Shown here piece after piece: positions 26,375 to 35,282 of a DNA stretch of 64,000 bases. Below the pieces are notes generated by a model, which did no database searches, was not told the DNA's origin, and worked only from the letters and a program-made list of their open reading frames with translations. The number at the start of each line of letters is the position of its first letter. Positions within the stretch are counted from its first letter, which is position 1. A program made the translations under genes and the position numbers. The DNA comes from Nitrobacter sp. 62-23 (GTDB lineage Bacteria > Pseudomonadota > Alphaproteobacteria > Rhizobiales > Xanthobacteraceae): assembly GCF_001897285.1 (NCBI RefSeq), contig NZ_MKSM01000064.1:2008-66007 (forward strand). The letters run 5' to 3'.

Positions 26375-26812
26375 ATGAACGCACTTCCGAACAACGTTAC
26401 TGCGCTAAACGACGGTAAATTTAGCGCACCGCGCATTGAAGGCGGTCGCTTCGCAAAAGGTGGACCGGGCCGACCGGTTGGAAGTCGGAACCGCGTGTCA
26501 GGCGACGTTGCAAAGCAGATAGCCGCTCTTGGGCCTCGCGCTGTAGCGGCTCTAGCCGAAGCGCTTGATGAGCGACCTGTTCCCGCATGGGCTGTGCAAT
26601 GCGTGTTTAAATACGTAGCGCCCGGACGCTTGATAGAACTTTTTGGCTGCACTCCTGAAGACTTGAGGCAGTCGTTCTGCGACGGTCAAATTACGGCGGA
26701 TGAACTAAATTCTGCTGCGAGCGCGGTCGAGAAACTGAAACGCGTTGAGAGTGCCGAAATTGTCGAGCAACTGGCCCGCATTAACGCGAAGCTTGACCAG
26801 TACGGGAAATGA
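26375..26812 (+). CDS. DUF5681-like phage protein
   Basis: 145 residues from MNALPNNVTALNDGKF. The motif FAKGGPGRPVGSRNRVSGDV (about residues 23-42) is the 'GRP.GSRN' hallmark of the DUF5681/small-terminase-associated proteins of prophages, followed by an Ala-rich helix AALGPRAVAALAEALDERPV. In the family these proteins often lie beside packaging genes, but none is seen here. A longer start at 26255 is unlikely. It overlaps the next start by 4 bases (ATGA). Confidence 0.6.
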   Translation: MNALPNNVTALNDGKFSAPRIEGGRFAKGGPGRPVGSRNRVSGDVAKQIAALGPRAVAALAEALDERPVPAWAVQCVFKYVAPGRLIELFGCTPEDLRQSFCDGQITADELNSAASAVEKLKRVESAEIVEQLARINAKLDQYGK

Positions 26813-27132
26813 TTAAGGACCGCGACCGGAAGTACATCGAAGCAATCATTGCAAAATATGAAAACTCAATATTCGCGCGGATCGAAAAGTTAACTGCCGA
26901 GCAACGCGAAGGATATGCTCTCTATTGTTGGCGCTTGAGCCGATGGGAAACGAATACCAAAGCAGAATGCCCCCGCGATTACGAAAATCCGGACGAATGG
27001 TTATACGTTCGCGCGCTTGCTGGATACGGACCAAATCTACGCGAAGATATTGAGACAGCGTTGTTCGGCAACGCAGTGCAAATCCTCGAAACCGATAGCG
27101 AACTCGTTATCCAACAACGGCGCAGATATTGA
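26809..27132 (+). CDS. hypothetical protein of element 1
   Basis: 107 residues, MIKDRDRKYIEAIIAKYENS, charged and helical, with aromatic residues in GYALYCWRLSRWETN. Translationally coupled to the previous gene through ATGA. No family recognised. Confidence 0.55.
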   Translation: MIKDRDRKYIEAIIAKYENSIFARIEKLTAEQREGYALYCWRLSRWETNTKAECPRDYENPDEWLYVRALAGYGPNLREDIETALFGNAVQILETDSELVIQQRRRY

Positions 27133-27595
27133 TCCGATCACATGGGAACCAAAATCAACATTTAGATTTTTCGCAACGGTCCAGCAATTCGACCGCGCAC
27201 ATGGCCGCTACGCCGCAAACCGCGACCCGAATATCGAACGATGCATGGCGCTAACCTTCACTGACGGGATGAAGGAGCCGTTTCGTGTCGTCAAAAACGC
27301 TGTGTTCGATGGAAACGACTTGATGGTCAACGCGGAAACGCTGTGCGCGATCATTACCTTTTATTCGATGCGAAACGGCAATCGAAATCTCGCGTTCAAA
27401 CCTCGCGAAATTAATCGGTTTTTTGAACAATACACTATGAGCGGAAACGATGCGTTGAAGTGGTTGGGCGTAGTTACTCCCCGCGAACGCATGCAAGCAT
27501 TCTACAAAATTCTAAAATTCAAAGGATTGCTTGTCTTTAACGGCAACAGGACGGCCGTTCTCAAACGTCCAAACCCACAGAGGAAACCACCATGA
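27017..27595 (+). CDS. hypothetical protein of element 1, start uncertain
   Basis: The frame ending at 27595 encodes a well-composed C-terminal part from about 27125 (ITWEPKSTFRFFATVQQFDR ... MKEPFRVVKNAVFDGNDLMV ... LLVFNGNRTAVLKRPN). The only start that keeps it whole is TTG 27017, which overlaps the previous gene by 116 bases. There is no ATG until 27244. A frameshift join to the 26809 gene near its stop, or a rare start, is possible. Function unknown. Confidence 0.5.
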   Translation: MLDTDQIYAKILRQRCSATQCKSSKPIANSLSNNGADIDPITWEPKSTFRFFATVQQFDRAHGRYAANRDPNIERCMALTFTDGMKEPFRVVKNAVFDGNDLMVNAETLCAIITFYSMRNGNRNLAFKPREINRFFEQYTMSGNDALKWLGVVTPRERMQAFYKILKFKGLLVFNGNRTAVLKRPNPQRKPP

Positions 27596-27741
27596 CCAAC
27601 GAAGAATATCGCAAGGCCGGTCTATCCCATCTGGAATATTTTCGCGAATTACTGGAACGCAACGGAGACGAAGCATCGCTGGCATTGCACGCCGATCACT
27701 TGCGCGCGTTGCTCGCAGCGGCAACTCCGACTGCACATTGA
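27592..27741 (+). CDS. 49-residue hypothetical protein
   Basis: MTNEEYRKAGLSHLEYFREL begins a fully helical acidic protein. AGGAAACC lies just before the ATG, and the start overlaps the previous stop by 4 bases. Small acidic helical proteins in phage elements are often inhibitors, but nothing specific can be seen. Confidence 0.6.
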   Translation: MTNEEYRKAGLSHLEYFRELLERNGDEASLALHADHLRALLAAATPTAH

Positions 27742-27782
27742 ATGCAACCCCGATAGTTAGTCGCTTTCCTATCAGGGCAGCT

Positions 27783-27823
27783 ACTCCGATCACATCACCG
27801 GATGTACGTGATGTGATCGGAGT
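27783..27823. promoter_or_regulatory. 15-bp perfect hairpin/palindrome
   Basis: ACTCCGATCACATCA pairs exactly with TGATGTGATCGGAGT over an 11-base loop, followed by TTATATTTTC. It can be a terminator of the small-gene train or a dyad operator for the genes that follow. Confidence 0.6.
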
Positions 27824-27847
27824 TTATATTTTCGAGATATTGCCACG

Positions 27848-28162
27848 ATGCAGCAGCCGCAACGGAACGATAGGACGATTGAATTTTACAACCAAGTCAA
27901 AGATCGATGCGCCGAGATTGCAGCGCTCCCACCATCACAACATGACGCGGCAATCACAGCGCTCAGTAAAGAAACCGGCCTAACACCGATCACCATCGCG
28001 CCAATCATCGAAAAATATGCCCATCTGCGATTGCCTGACTATCCATCGCTGACGCGATCACGGAAGCTATGGCGCATAGCGCATCACTTGATACAACGTC
28101 CGAAAAGTTGTCTGATCCTCCTGTTTCTATTTTGGAGGATGCTTAGGACATGCGGACGTTAA
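27848..28162 (+). CDS. hypothetical protein of element 1
   Basis: 104 residues, MQQPQRNDRTIEFYNQVKDR, helical with a possible HTH around ALSKETGLTPITIAPIIEKY. The C-terminal 20 residues are hydrophobic and basic (KSCLILLFLFWRMLRTCGR). No clear ribosome site, so the start is tentative. It overlaps the next start by 13 bases. Confidence 0.45.
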   Translation: MQQPQRNDRTIEFYNQVKDRCAEIAALPPSQHDAAITALSKETGLTPITIAPIIEKYAHLRLPDYPSLTRSRKLWRIAHHLIQRPKSCLILLFLFWRMLRTCGR

Positions 28163-28386
28163 TGAACATCGCTCTATTTCTCGCACTTTGCGGCGGCATA
28201 TCTTTGATCGGTTATGAGCATTCAAAACCACCTAAAACCAATGGTGAAGTTTGGGCCGCTCAATGCGCTGTCACATATACCAGCGCGCAAGATCGCAAAG
28301 ATTGCGTCACGATGAAAGCCCTATACGAAGCAATGAAGGCGAATGAAAAGAATTATCAAAAGCGTTTGGATGAAGCGAGCCAATAG
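28150..28386 (+). CDS. small exported or membrane-anchored protein
   Basis: 78 residues. The hydrophobic N-terminus (MNIALFLALCGGISLIGY) is followed by a charged helical part with two Cys (QCAVTYTSAQDRKDCV). GGAGGATGCTTAGGAC precedes the ATG. It precedes a second small membrane protein by 2 bases. Pairs of small membrane-anchored proteins in prophages can be spanin-like or superinfection-exclusion factors; no proof here. Confidence 0.55.
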   Translation: MRTLMNIALFLALCGGISLIGYEHSKPPKTNGEVWAAQCAVTYTSAQDRKDCVTMKALYEAMKANEKNYQKRLDEASQ

Positions 28387-28388
28387 CA

Positions 28389-28637
28389 ATGCGCACGTTT
28401 TTGATTATTGTCGGAATAATCGTTGCCGTCCCTGCCCTGATGTTTGTTTATTTGTTCTTTCACGCATTTCATGACGACAACATATTTAATGCCCATTGCA
28501 CGTTGCAATCGGAATACCCGTTACAGCACAAGCGCTCCTATGCTTGCGACGATGGTTTCACCTATTGGAAGGAAAACGGGATCATAACTTCCGCAATCGG
28601 GAAAAAGGGAGCAACCCCGAAATACGGCTCATTTTGA
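28389..28637 (+). CDS. small exported or membrane-anchored protein
   Basis: 82 residues with an N-terminal hydrophobic helix (LIIVGIIVAVPALMFVYLFF) and a mature part containing two Cys (HCTLQSEY and YACDDGF). It starts 2 bases after the previous stop, so the two are one operon. Role unknown. Confidence 0.55.
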   Translation: MRTFLIIVGIIVAVPALMFVYLFFHAFHDDNIFNAHCTLQSEYPLQHKRSYACDDGFTYWKENGIITSAIGKKGATPKYGSF

Positions 28638-28699
28638 TATCTCTGCCGCAATCCGCCACGATCGCTCATAATGAACTCGCGCGGGCCGTTCTCTATTTG

Positions 28700-28774
28700 T
28701 GGTGCCGGTGGAGAGGATCGAACTCCCGACCTTTGGTTTACAAAACCACTGCACTACCGCTGTGCTACACCGGC
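28700..28774 (-). tRNA. complete tRNA-Thr(TGT) carried by element 1
   Basis: The reverse strand gives a full tRNA with acceptor GCCGGTG/CACCGGC, anticodon loop TTTGTAA (anticodon TGT), T-arm GGGAG-TTCGATC-CTCTC and encoded CCA. Against the split host gene it differs at acceptor pair 6-67 (C-G to T-A) and anticodon-stem pair 28-42 (C-G to T-A). Both changes are compensatory, so the fold is under selection and the gene is probably functional. Confidence 0.95.
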
Positions 28775-28900
28775 CCGTCGCGCCCTCATATCGGATTGCG
28801 GCGTTTGCGGCAACGATTGCATATGGATTTACCCGAACGGTTACCCCTTACACAGCATCAACCACTATATGATTGAAATTATTTAGATCATTTTTAATTG

Positions 28901-28953
28901 GCAGCGGTTTTGTAAACCGAAGGTCGGGAGTTCGATCCTCTCCGCCGGCACCA
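28901..28953 (+). pseudogene. 3' part of tRNA-Thr(TGT); attR of element 1 and attL of element 2
   Basis: GCAGCGGTTTTGTAAACCGA and what follows are the anticodon arm, variable loop, T-arm and acceptor end with CCA of the host tRNA-Thr. It is detached from its 5' part at 15411-15447. Bases 28908-28955 recur exactly at 43881-43928. Confidence 0.9.
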
Positions 28954-29028
28954 TTCCCCGAACGCTCAACCAATGCGTTCGAGTTGGGGTATTTGAGACA
29001 GATAGAAACGTAGATAACATGGCTTTCT

Positions 29029-32000
29029 ATGGGGGCGATCAGCAATTTCAGCTTTCTTGCAGAGCAAGATGAACAGTTAGCGCGCCTGGGCGCGCTGGCC
29101 GAACGCTATTTCTTTGACGATGCGCCTTCGACGCTCATCAAGCTCCGGCAGTTCGCCGAATTTATCGCCAAGGATGTTGCCGCCCGTCACGGCCTTTTAC
29201 CTTCACAGACAGCCAACTTCGACGACGTGCTTCGGGTCCTGAAGGTCAAGGCTGCTCTCCCGCGTGAGATTGCCGATCTTTTCTTCCACCTGAAGAAGCT
29301 CGGAAACGCTGCGGTTCACGAAAATGTCGGCACGGCCGCGCAGGCTCTCACCGCGTTGAAAATCGCGCGAGCGGCAGCGATCTGGTTTCATCAAAGCTAT
29401 GGCGGTGCGCCGGGCTTCAAGCCGGGGCCGTTCGTCCCGCCGGCCGAACCTGTCGATTCCAGCGCCGCGCTCGCCGTGGAAATCGAGAAGCTACGCGCCC
29501 AGGTGCGGGCCAGTGCCGATAGCGAAGCGAAAGCACTCCTCGCCTATCAGGAGGCCGAGGGAGCACGCCTTCAGGCGATCGAGGCTGCGGAAGCCAGGCA
29601 GCGGGAACGCGAGTTCTGGGAGAACTATGCCGCCGAAACCGAGGCAGGGCTTCGACAGGCTGAAGCCGATCTGAAAGCCGCACAGGCGGCGGCTGAAGCA
29701 ACTCCCCCGCAACAGCTTGATCTGCTGGCTAAGCTGGCGAGACAACAAGCTGAAACGGTCGAACTGGACGAAGCGACGACGCGAGTTCTGATCGATGACC
29801 AGCTTCGTGCGGCTGGCTGGACCGTGGACAGTGCAGTGCTACTGCACTCGGCTGGCGTTCGGCCTCAGCCGGGACAGGCAATCGCCATCGCCGAATGGCC
29901 GACAGAAAGCGGTCCCGCGGACTATGCGCTCTTTGTCGAAGGGCGATGCGTCGGCGTCATCGAAGCCAAGCGGAACGTCAAGGATGTGCCGGGTCGGCTG
30001 GGACAGGCCAAGCGTTATGCGCGCGACATCATCCTGACGCAGGAGGAAACCCCGCTCGACAGCCCCTGGGCGCAGGGTCTTGAGCAATTCCGTGTGCCGT
30101 TTCTTTTCGTCACCAACGGTCGGCCCTATGTGAAACAACTCGCCACCAAGTCAGGCATCTGGTTCTGGGACGCGAGAACCGATGCCGCACCACACGCGCT
30201 CGCCGAATGGTTCTCGCCCCGCGACCTGACGGAGCGACTGGAGCAGCAGGTTGGTCCGAACATAACGGAACTCGCCGAACGGGAAATCGGCGTGACCGGA
30301 TTGCGTCCCTATCAGCAAGAGGCGATTCTCGCGGTCGAGGAAGCCATCGCCCGCCATCAGGACCACATTCTGCTCGCGATGGCGACCGGCACCGGCAAGA
30401 CCCGCCTCGCCATCGCGCTCATGTACGAGCTTCTGCGCGCCAAGCGTTTCCGCCGCATCCTTTTCCTCGTGGACCGGAACGCACTCGGCCGGCAGACTCT
30501 GGATGCGATGAGCACGACCGACACCTCGGGCTTCCTCAAGTTCGACCAGGTCTTCCCGGTCGCTGATCTTGCCCGCAAATTCCCGGAAGCCACCGATCGG
30601 GTCCAGGTCGCGACGGTCCAAGCCATGATCCGTCGTGTATTCGATGATCCCGATGCCGAACGGCCAACACCTGGAACCTATGATCTCATCATCGTGGACG
30701 AAGCTCATCGGGGCTACACGCTGGATGCCGAGTTGCGGGAGGAAGACCTTGGCTTTCGGAATCTCGACGATTATCTGTCCGCCTATCGCCGTGTGCTCGA
30801 CTATTTCGATGCCACCAAGATCGCGCTAACGGCGACGCCGGCGCTGCACACTCGCGAAATTTTCGGTGCTCCCGTATTCCGGTATGGCTATCGTCAGGCC
30901 GTGATCGACGGCTATTTGATCGACCATCGCCCTCCGCGCCGGATCACGACGGCACTCAGTCAGACCGGCATCACCTTCGACAGGGGTGAAGACGTCAATA
31001 TCGTCGATCCGCGCACCGGCCAAATCGACCTGTTCAACCTCGATGACCAGGTCGATTTCGAGGTCGCCGAGTTCAACAAGAAAGTTTACACGCGCGCCTT
31101 CAACCGGGCGGTGGCGGAAGCAGTCGCGGCGGAGTGCCCGCCCAACCAGCCGGGCAAGACTCTGTTGTTCGCTGCGCGGGACGATCACGCCGACATCCTT
31201 GTCGAGGAACTACGCGCGGCCCTGACAGATGAATACGGCCCCCAGCCGCACGACATCGTCGAGAAGATCACCGGCTCGGTGGACAAGCCGCTCGACCGCA
31301 TCAAGGTCTTCAAGAACGATCCTCGCCCGAAATATGTCGTCACCGTCGATCTGCTGACGACCGGGATCGACATCCCCTCGATCGTCAATCTGGTCTTTGT
31401 CCGCCGCGTGAACAGCCGCATTCTCTATGACCAGATGATCGGCCGCGCCACGCGCCGCTGCGACGAGATCGGCAAGGAGTACTTCCGCATCTTCGATGCG
31501 GTGGACATCTACGCCAATCTGCAAGAGGTCACCGACATGCGGCCGGTGGTGGTCAATCCGGCGCTGACCTTCGCCACCCTCGTCAGCGATCTGGAGCGGG
31601 CCACGACGGACGACGACCGCGCCTATGTCCGCGACCAGATTATCGTAAAGCTGCGCCAGCGCCTCCGTCACATCAACCAGGCGCAGCGCGACACGCTCGA
31701 AACGGTGCTCGGGCCGCTCGACACGCTGGCTGATCGCCTGACCGCAGCGCCGCCTGCCGACACGATCACGCTATTCCGGCAGCACCCTGCGCTTGCAACC
31801 GTCCTCGACGGCGCCCAACCGGATCGCCCGCGCGACGGCATTTTCATATCCGAGCATGAGGATGAACTTGTCTCGGTCGAGGACAATTTTGGCGGCCGGG
31901 CCAGTCCAGGCGATTACATCGAGCATTTCGAGGCATTTGTCCGCGCCAACATGAACAAGGTGCCGGCGCTTGTAGCCGCCACCCAAAGGCCGCGCGAACT

Positions 32001-32415
32001 GACCCGCAAGGAATTGAAGGAGCTTGCCGTCCTGCTCGACGCCGAGGGTTTCTCCGAAGCCAGCCTGCGCCGCGCCTACGGCAGCGCGCGCAATGCCGAC
32101 ATCGCTGCCCATATCATCGGCTTCGTCCGTCAGGCCGCGCTCGGCGACCCGCTGGTTCCTTATGAGACCCGCGTAGAGAACGGCGTCCAACGCCTTCTGG
32201 CCAGCCGATCATGGACGCCCAAGCAGAAGCAGTGGCTGACCCGCATTGGCCGCGTCTTGAAGGCCCAGCCGGTCGGCGACCCCGAAATCCTATCCGATCC
32301 TCTGTTCGCTCAGGCCGGAGGCTTCGAGGTGATTGATCGCGAGTTCAATTCCGGCCTGACAGACGTGCTCAAGGATTTGAACGCTGCGATCTGGGACGGC
32401 GGAAAAGCTGCATGA
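29029..32415 (+). CDS. hsdR: type I restriction enzyme, R subunit
   Basis: 1128 residues. Residues 15-120 form a DUF4145-type N-terminal domain (FIAKDVAARHG, FHLKKLGNAAVHEN). A coiled coil covers about 145-235. The HSDR_N nuclease domain covers about 250-400 with D-x(n)-E-x-K (GPADYA, VIEAKR at 313-315). The SF2 translocase has Walker A ATGTGKT (452-458), DEAH (557-560) and LTATPAL. The C-terminal EcoEI-type domain binds the methylase. The enzyme cuts DNA unmethylated at the site read by HsdS after ATP-driven translocation. It starts 74 bases inside the element's left end and precedes hsdM by 13 bases. Confidence 0.95.
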   Translation: MGAISNFSFLAEQDEQLARLGALAERYFFDDAPSTLIKLRQFAEFIAKDVAARHGLLPSQTANFDDVLRVLKVKAALPREIADLFFHLKKLGNAAVHENVGTAAQALTALKIARAAAIWFHQSYGGAPGFKPGPFVPPAEPVDSSAALAVEIEKLRAQVRASADSEAKALLAYQEAEGARLQAIEAAEARQREREFWENYAAETEAGLRQAEADLKAAQAAAEATPPQQLDLLAKLARQQAETVELDEATTRVLIDDQLRAAGWTVDSAVLLHSAGVRPQPGQAIAIAEWPTESGPADYALFVEGRCVGVIEAKRNVKDVPGRLGQAKRYARDIILTQEETPLDSPWAQGLEQFRVPFLFVTNGRPYVKQLATKSGIWFWDARTDAAPHALAEWFSPRDLTERLEQQVGPNITELAEREIGVTGLRPYQQEAILAVEEAIARHQDHILLAMATGTGKTRLAIALMYELLRAKRFRRILFLVDRNALGRQTLDAMSTTDTSGFLKFDQVFPVADLARKFPEATDRVQVATVQAMIRRVFDDPDAERPTPGTYDLIIVDEAHRGYTLDAELREEDLGFRNLDDYLSAYRRVLDYFDATKIALTATPALHTREIFGAPVFRYGYRQAVIDGYLIDHRPPRRITTALSQTGITFDRGEDVNIVDPRTGQIDLFNLDDQVDFEVAEFNKKVYTRAFNRAVAEAVAAECPPNQPGKTLLFAARDDHADILVEELRAALTDEYGPQPHDIVEKITGSVDKPLDRIKVFKNDPRPKYVVTVDLLTTGIDIPSIVNLVFVRRVNSRILYDQMIGRATRRCDEIGKEYFRIFDAVDIYANLQEVTDMRPVVVNPALTFATLVSDLERATTDDDRAYVRDQIIVKLRQRLRHINQAQRDTLETVLGPLDTLADRLTAAPPADTITLFRQHPALATVLDGAQPDRPRDGIFISEHEDELVSVEDNFGGRASPGDYIEHFEAFVRANMNKVPALVAATQRPRELTRKELKELAVLLDAEGFSEASLRRAYGSARNADIAAHIIGFVRQAALGDPLVPYETRVENGVQRLLASRSWTPKQKQWLTRIGRVLKAQPVGDPEILSDPLFAQAGGFEVIDREFNSGLTDVLKDLNAAIWDGGKAA

Positions 32416-32428
32416 TGAAAGAACAACG

Positions 32429-33910
32429 ATGAATCCGTCTTCCGATCTGGTGAACAAACTCTGGCGGCTCTGCGCGCTTCTCCGCAAGGATGGCGTGACC
32501 TATCAGCAATATGTCACCGAACTCACCTATCTGCTGTTCCTCAAGATGGCGTCCGAGCAGAAGGATGAAAGCCGCATCCCCCAGCAATATCGCTGGGGCG
32601 CGCTGAAAGGTGCGAGCGAGACCGAGGTTCTTCAGCGTTACAAGCAGGCGCTGATCGATCTTGGCGATGGCGCGAAGGTGAAGGATCGTTCGGTGGTGGC
32701 GATCTTCCAGAACGCGACGACGATCGTTCGCGAACCGGCCAATCTGCGCAAGCTGATCGATGCTATCGACGGCCTGCACTGGTTCACCGTGGAGCGCGAC
32801 GCCTTTGGCGATGCCTATGAGGGTCTGCTCCAGCGCATGGCCGAAGAAACCAAGCGCGGCGCCGGACAATATTTCACCCCGCGCGCGCTAATCGATGTGA
32901 TGGTCCGCCTGATGCAGCCGAAGCCCGGCGAGGTCATCCAGGACCCAGCGGCGGGCACCGGCGGCTTCCTGATTGCCGCCAACAGCTTCATGAAGGACGC
33001 GAGCGACGACTATTTTGAACTTTCGCCCAAGCAGCAGGCATTCCAGCTTCAACAAGCCCTGCGCGGCATCGAGAACGTGCCCGACACTTTCCGCCTGCTC
33101 CTGATGAACCTGCACCTGCACGCCATCGACCCGGACAATCTCGATCTTGCCGATACGCTCTCGCCGGCCGGGTCACGCACGCAGTTCAAGAATGCCGATC
33201 TGATCCTCACCAATCCACCGTTCGGCCCGGCTGGCGGACCGCCGACCCGTGACGACCTGACGATCACCGACCGCGTATCGTCCTATCAGCTGCCCTTCGT
33301 CGAGCATTGTATCCGCGCCTTGAAGCTCGGCGGACGCGCCGCGGTGGTCGTGCCGGACAATGTGCTGTTCGACGACGGGCGCGGCAAGGCGCTGCGCCAG
33401 CGGTTGATGAACTGGTGCGACCTGCACACCATCCTGCGCCTGCCGACCGGCCTCTTTTATGCGCAGGGTGTGAAGACCAATGTGTTGTTCTTCACCCGCG
33501 CCAAGGAGGAAGCCCCGGCGAAAGACGCAACCCGCGCGGTGTGGATTTATGATGCTCGCTCGGGCGCGCCGTCTTATGGCAAGACCAATCCGTTTAGGGT
33601 CTCCGACCTCGACGATTTCGCCAATGCTTTTGGCGGCGACCCGCTAGGCGGCGCCAAGCGCAAGGATCAAGGCGAGGAAGGCCGCTTCCGTCGTTTCACC
33701 CGTGCGGAGATTGCTGCGCGTGGAGATAATCTCGACATCACTTGGCTGAAGGACACGAGCGCCGAGACAGAGGATGGGTTCGATACACCCGAGGATATTG
33801 CCGCTGCGATCGAAGGACACTTGAAAACTGCGTTAGAGGAGATTGCCGCCCTGGTGGGCGAATTGGACGAGAGGATATCAGAACCAATGACTGCGGAGGT
33901 TAGTCCGTGA
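32429..33910 (+). CDS. hsdM: type I modification methylase, M subunit
   Basis: 493 residues. An HsdM N-terminal helical domain (about 5-130) is followed by the N6-adenine methyltransferase domain with SAM-binding DPAAGTGGF (172-180) and catalytic NPPF (262-265). It methylates adenine in the recognition site with HsdS, protecting host DNA. It overlaps hsdS by 4 bases (GTGA), so the two are translationally coupled. A C-terminal acidic helix is present. All key residues are intact. Confidence 0.95.
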   Translation: MNPSSDLVNKLWRLCALLRKDGVTYQQYVTELTYLLFLKMASEQKDESRIPQQYRWGALKGASETEVLQRYKQALIDLGDGAKVKDRSVVAIFQNATTIVREPANLRKLIDAIDGLHWFTVERDAFGDAYEGLLQRMAEETKRGAGQYFTPRALIDVMVRLMQPKPGEVIQDPAAGTGGFLIAANSFMKDASDDYFELSPKQQAFQLQQALRGIENVPDTFRLLLMNLHLHAIDPDNLDLADTLSPAGSRTQFKNADLILTNPPFGPAGGPPTRDDLTITDRVSSYQLPFVEHCIRALKLGGRAAVVVPDNVLFDDGRGKALRQRLMNWCDLHTILRLPTGLFYAQGVKTNVLFFTRAKEEAPAKDATRAVWIYDARSGAPSYGKTNPFRVSDLDDFANAFGGDPLGGAKRKDQGEEGRFRRFTRAEIAARGDNLDITWLKDTSAETEDGFDTPEDIAAAIEGHLKTALEEIAALVGELDERISEPMTAEVSP

Positions 33911-35253
33911 GTTTTGGTGAAGACGTTGATGACCTTGTCGAAGGTTCCCAAGACCACTTAATCGGAAAAGCGACCAGATGGCCCCGCGTGCGGCTTGGTG
34001 AAGTCGCCGTTATTCTCAATGGTTTTCCATGGAAATCCGAGCGATTCAACAAGTCGACCGGCGTGCCACTCATTCGTATCCGCGATGTCACGACCGGTCA
34101 GACGGAAACTTTCTATAACGGTCCTATCACAGAGGGCTATTGGATCGATCCGGGTGATCTCCTCGTAGGTATGGATGGTGATTTCAATGTCCGGCGCTGG
34201 TCAGCAGAGCGAGGCTTATTGAATCAGCGGGTCTGCAAGATCGTCGCACATCCAGACCAGTATGATACCTATCTTCTCGAATACTTGCTGCCTGGATATC
34301 TGCGGCTCATCAATCAGGTGACCAGTTCCGTTACCGTGAAGCATTTGTCTTCACGGACACTGGCCGAATTACCTCTCCCGCTTCCCCCTATCGCCGAACA
34401 GCGCCGCATCGTCGCCAGGCTGGATGCGCTGACCGCCCGCATCGCCCGCGCGCGGGCGGAATTGGATCGCGTGCCGGTACTGGCCGCACATTTTCGTAGA
34501 ATGGCGTTGGTCGCATGTTTCAGCAGCGTTCCCAATGCTCCAATCGAATTGGGAACGCTTCTCCGTGCTATCGAAGCCGGCAAGAACCTTCGCTGCGAAG
34601 AACGTATTCCGCGCGAAGGCGAGAACGGCGTCGTGAAGGTCAGTGCTGTCACATGGGGACGCTTCGACGCTACGCAATCAAAGACTTTGCCATCTGACTA
34701 TGAGGCCCCGGAGAAGTCGCGTATTAGAAAAGGCGATCTTTTAATATCGCGCGCAAACACGCTTGAATTGGTTGGCGCCGTAGTTCTGGTAGAAAATCAA
34801 CCGCGCGATCTTTTCCTGAGCGACAAGATTCTTCGCCTTGCTGCCGATGATGCCGATAAGAAATGGATTTTGTGGTTTCTTAGGTCGCCAGACGGACGCA
34901 ATCAGATTGAAGCATTGGCGACGGGTAATCAGCTTTCGATGCGCAACATCAGCCAAGAAGCGTTGCGCCAGATAAAATTACCTATACCAGATGTCGCAAC
35001 GAGAACGCAGCGTGTCAGAATGTTGGAGACCGCCTTCGCCCGCGCCGACCGTCTTGAAGCGGAAGCTGCCCGCGCCCGCGCGCTGCTCGACAGGCTGGAA
35101 TCTGCCATTCTCGCCAAAGCCTTTCGCGGCGAACTAGTGCCGCAGGACGACAACGACGAACCGGCGAGCGTACTGCTGGAGCGCATCCGCGCGCAGCGTG
35201 CCGTCGCTCCCAAAAAGACAAGGGTAGCGCGCCATTCACGCGCAAGCGGCTAA
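33907..35253 (+). CDS. hsdS: type I specificity subunit
   Basis: 448 residues from GTG 33907. Two target recognition domains (about 20-160 and 205-380) alternate with two conserved helical spacers: PLPLPPIAEQRRIVARLDAL (about 155-175) and the C-terminal one with RADRLEAEAARARALLDRLE. The C-terminal segment FRGELVPQDDNDEPASVLLE is typical. It sets the DNA site of the complex. The two recognition domains differ, so a bipartite asymmetric site is expected. No extra hsdS fragment or inverted repeat suggests shuffling. Confidence 0.93.
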   Translation: MSFGEDVDDLVEGSQDHLIGKATRWPRVRLGEVAVILNGFPWKSERFNKSTGVPLIRIRDVTTGQTETFYNGPITEGYWIDPGDLLVGMDGDFNVRRWSAERGLLNQRVCKIVAHPDQYDTYLLEYLLPGYLRLINQVTSSVTVKHLSSRTLAELPLPLPPIAEQRRIVARLDALTARIARARAELDRVPVLAAHFRRMALVACFSSVPNAPIELGTLLRAIEAGKNLRCEERIPREGENGVVKVSAVTWGRFDATQSKTLPSDYEAPEKSRIRKGDLLISRANTLELVGAVVLVENQPRDLFLSDKILRLAADDADKKWILWFLRSPDGRNQIEALATGNQLSMRNISQEALRQIKLPIPDVATRTQRVRMLETAFARADRLEAEAARARALLDRLESAILAKAFRGELVPQDDNDEPASVLLERIRAQRAVAPKKTRVARHSRASG

Positions 35254-35282
35254 CGACGTTTTCGGAAGATCGACTTCGGTGG

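Larger units (their letters stand above)
15433..28915. mobile_element. integrative element 1 (prophage/satellite-like) in tRNA-Thr
   Basis: About 13.5 kb bounded by direct repeats of GCAGCGGTTTTGTAA (15433-15447 and 28901-28915). A tyrosine recombinase gene starts about 170 bases inside the left end. Contents in order: recombinase, tail-fibre-like gene, tape measure gene, a small gene, AlpA-like regulator, primase-polymerase/helicase, many small unknown genes, and a complete tRNA-Thr. Coding sequence is visibly more AT-rich than the flanks, consistent with transfer. No capsid, portal, large terminase or lysis gene is seen. Confidence 0.85.
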
